6,526 bases of DNA, from contig DAOURR010000089.1 of the NCBI GenBank assembly GCA_030627625.1, forward strand, positions 1 through 6,526. The letters are read 5' to 3'. The position numbers were made by a program, and so were the translations under genes. Below, piece after piece: positions 5,391-6,526 of the stretch (its first letter is position 1; each line of letters begins with the position of its first letter). This DNA is from UBA3103 sp002365855 (GTDB lineage: Bacteria > Bacillota > Desulfotomaculia > Desulfotomaculales > Pelotomaculaceae). Under the pieces are notes generated by a model. The model had not been told where the DNA came from and did not search any database. It saw nothing but the letters and a program-made list of their open reading frames with translations.

Positions 5391-5963
5391 ATGAAAAAAT
5401 GGGATAATATGCTTCAATTCAAAAATATAGTCGGCATAGCGGCAGGTCTTTTGTTGATACCAATTGGTTTGATTTTTCACCCGTTAGCAACTGTTAAAAA
5501 GATCGTGCCGTTAATAAAAGATGAGCCGGCTATAATCAGTGAAAACGTACAGGAACCTGAATTGGCTCGTGAGGGTGGAGGCGAGTTTACGGTGTCAAGA
5601 GGCAGCGTTGACCGTAATAGTGTTCAGGTCCTGGCTCAGGTGATCGAGGGCGAGGCATCTGGTGAGCCTTACGAGGGTAAAGTGGCAGTGGGAGCGGTGA
5701 TCATTAACCGTTCTGAAAGCTCTGATTTTCCAAATACCATTCCGGGGGTAGTCTATAAGACGGGAGAATTTGAATCGGTGAGCAACGGTCAGTACCACAG
5801 GCCTCTCAGCAGTGAATCTATGGACGCCGCACTTGACGCCTTAAACGGCTCCGATCCGACCGGTGGGGCGCTTTACTTCTGGAATCCCTCCAAATCTACA
5901 AGCAAGTGGGTTTGGTCAAGGCCTATCGTAACTCAGATCGGCGGCCATGTGTTTGCCAGGTAG
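5391..5963 (+). CDS. Membrane-anchored SleB/CwlJ-type cell wall hydrolase
   Basis: A 190-residue protein with an N-terminal hydrophobic helix (about residues 12-33, VGIAAGLLLIPIGLIF), then a charged linker (35-72). The catalytic Hydrolase_2 domain runs from about residue 75 to the end. Domain motifs include VLAQVIEGEASGEPYEGKVA, VGAVIINRSES, YKTGEFESVSNGQ, GGALYFWNPSKS and IGGHVFAR. E88 in the GEA motif corresponds to the proposed catalytic glutamate of SleB, a lytic transglycosylase acting on spore-cortex peptidoglycan. Without a SleB-type peptidoglycan-binding N-terminus it may be a general wall hydrolase, facing outward from the membrane or within the forespore envelope. The ATG is supported by AGGTGA a few bases upstream and by a strong vegetative-type promoter, which suggests it is not purely sporulation-controlled. 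It converges on the lytic transglycosylase across a hairpin. It is intact. Confidence 0.9.
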   Translation: MKKWDNMLQFKNIVGIAAGLLLIPIGLIFHPLATVKKIVPLIKDEPAIISENVQEPELAREGGGEFTVSRGSVDRNSVQVLAQVIEGEASGEPYEGKVAVGAVIINRSESSDFPNTIPGVVYKTGEFESVSNGQYHRPLSSESMDAALDALNGSDPTGGALYFWNPSKSTSKWVWSRPIVTQIGGHVFAR

Positions 5964-5972
5964 GCACAGTTG

Positions 5973-5996
5973 AAGGGAGGCGCAATGCCTCCCTTT
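5973..5996. terminator. Hairpin between convergent wall-hydrolase genes
   Basis: AAGGGAGGC (5973-5981) and GCCTCCCTT (5987-5995) form a perfect 9-bp stem with a 5-base loop, between the stop codons of two convergent genes. The stem is strong and would fold in both transcripts. The T run is only three bases on the plus strand and absent on the minus strand, so termination may be incomplete. Confidence 0.65.
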
Positions 5997-5999
5997 GCC

Positions 6000-6443
6000 C
6001 TACTTGTACAGGTAGCTGTATATCTGGTGGTAGAACAAAACTTTCCTCACGTAATTACGTGTTTCGGGAAAAGGAATCTTTTCAATCGTGACTTTGCCCC
6101 GGGTCAGTTTGTTCGAGGAGATCCACTCCTTGACATTGCCCGGACCCCCGTTATATGCCGCGAGGATCAGGACTATGTCTTGGTCGAATTCTCTCCCCAG
6201 GTCGGCTAAATACCAGGCTCCAAAAACAATGCTGGTTTCTGGTTCAAAAAGCTGATCCGGCTTGAAAGCAGGGCTGCCCATTTGAAGCGCTATCCAGCTT
6301 CCCGTTTCAGGCATAATCTGCATCAGGCCTCTTGCCCCTCTTTCAGATACAGCCCGGCGGTCAAAATTGCTTTCTGCTTTTATCATTGCAGCGATGAGGT
6401 TAGGGTCAAGGCTGTAAATTTCAGAGTATTTTATTATCAGGAC
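6000..6443 (-). pseudogene. Lytic transglycosylase catalytic domain, N-terminus missing or frameshifted
   Basis: Lytic transglycosylases cleave peptidoglycan between N-acetylmuramic acid and N-acetylglucosamine, leaving an anhydro end. The frame holds an SLT domain: YSLDPNLIAAMIKAESNFD with the catalytic Glu in AES, then AVSERGARGLMQIMP, FGAWYLADLGREF and LILAAYNGGPGNVKEW. It ends in a YVRKVLFYHQIYSYLYK tail to TAG at 6002-6000. Homology starts at IIKYSEIYSLDP, upstream of the first in-frame ATG (6386-6384), so starting at that ATG would cut into the domain. Just before it is an in-frame TAA (6446-6444), and between that stop and the domain only a CTG or ATA could serve as start. Family members usually have an N-terminal membrane anchor and a segment like YPLPY before this point. 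Hence the 5' end is either frameshifted or deleted. The domain itself is complete. Confidence 0.8.
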
Positions 6444-6446
6444 TTA

Positions 6447-6526
6447 TGCAGTTGATGGAAAATAACACCAGTGCATAACCCAAAAATATTTTTAAAATAG
6501 GCCCAGATAATTCCAAAAAGGCTTGA
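6447..6526. other. Edge segment, no gene assigned
   Basis: Upstream of the lytic transglycosylase frame on the minus strand, two other frames read hydrophobic stretches (ILKIFLGYALVLFSINCI in one, LFGIIWAYFKNIFGLCTGV in another). Either could be the lost membrane anchor of the transglycosylase displaced by an indel. AT-rich DNA produces such stretches easily, so no call is made. Confidence 0.3.

Overview
The window looks like a chromosomal segment from a Gram-positive, probably spore-forming member of the Firmicutes (Clostridia, perhaps Peptococcaceae-like). The grounds are strong GGAGG-type ribosome binding sites, frequent TTG and GTG starts, sigma-A-like promoters, a short psd-pssA pair, a SleB/CwlJ-type cell-wall hydrolase and a YtqA-type radical SAM protein. 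The genus is a guess from gene content, not from a database match.

Left part (1 to about 1510) is a graveyard of mobile and repetitive DNA. It starts inside an IS3-family insertion sequence on the minus strand: a complete orfA, an A AAA AAG slippery site, and the first part of orfB, which runs off the window edge. Beyond it lie a short membrane-protein-like tail, a 30-residue N-terminal stump of an IS1182-type transposase, two tandem 27-bp copies of a GGGGTCAGGCTTGC-containing repeat, and a start-less fragment of an Rhs/YD-repeat protein. None of the fragments looks functional.

From about 1580 to 1804 there is an intact tRNA-Leu(GAG) gene on the minus strand. It has its own near-consensus extended -10 promoter, a leader hairpin and a downstream hairpin terminator.

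The right part (2039 to the end) is ordinary chromosome. A 248-residue protein resembling zinc-dependent phospholipase C-like proteins (plus strand) converges on a phosphatidylethanolamine operon, psd-pssA (minus strand). In that operon pssA is split by a one-base shift in a run of five G/C, although its CDP-alcohol phosphotransferase motif is intact. Divergent from psd is a TIGR01212/YtqA-family radical SAM gene. It is followed by a terminator and then a membrane-anchored SleB-like hydrolase with a very good promoter. That gene converges, across a hairpin, on a lytic transglycosylase catalytic domain (minus strand) whose N-terminus cannot be found in frame.

I see no convincing new multi-gene system. 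The points most worth checking are the broken pssA, the start-less lytic transglycosylase, the layered scar between the IS3 element and the tRNA, and the unassigned metal-hydrolase-like protein.
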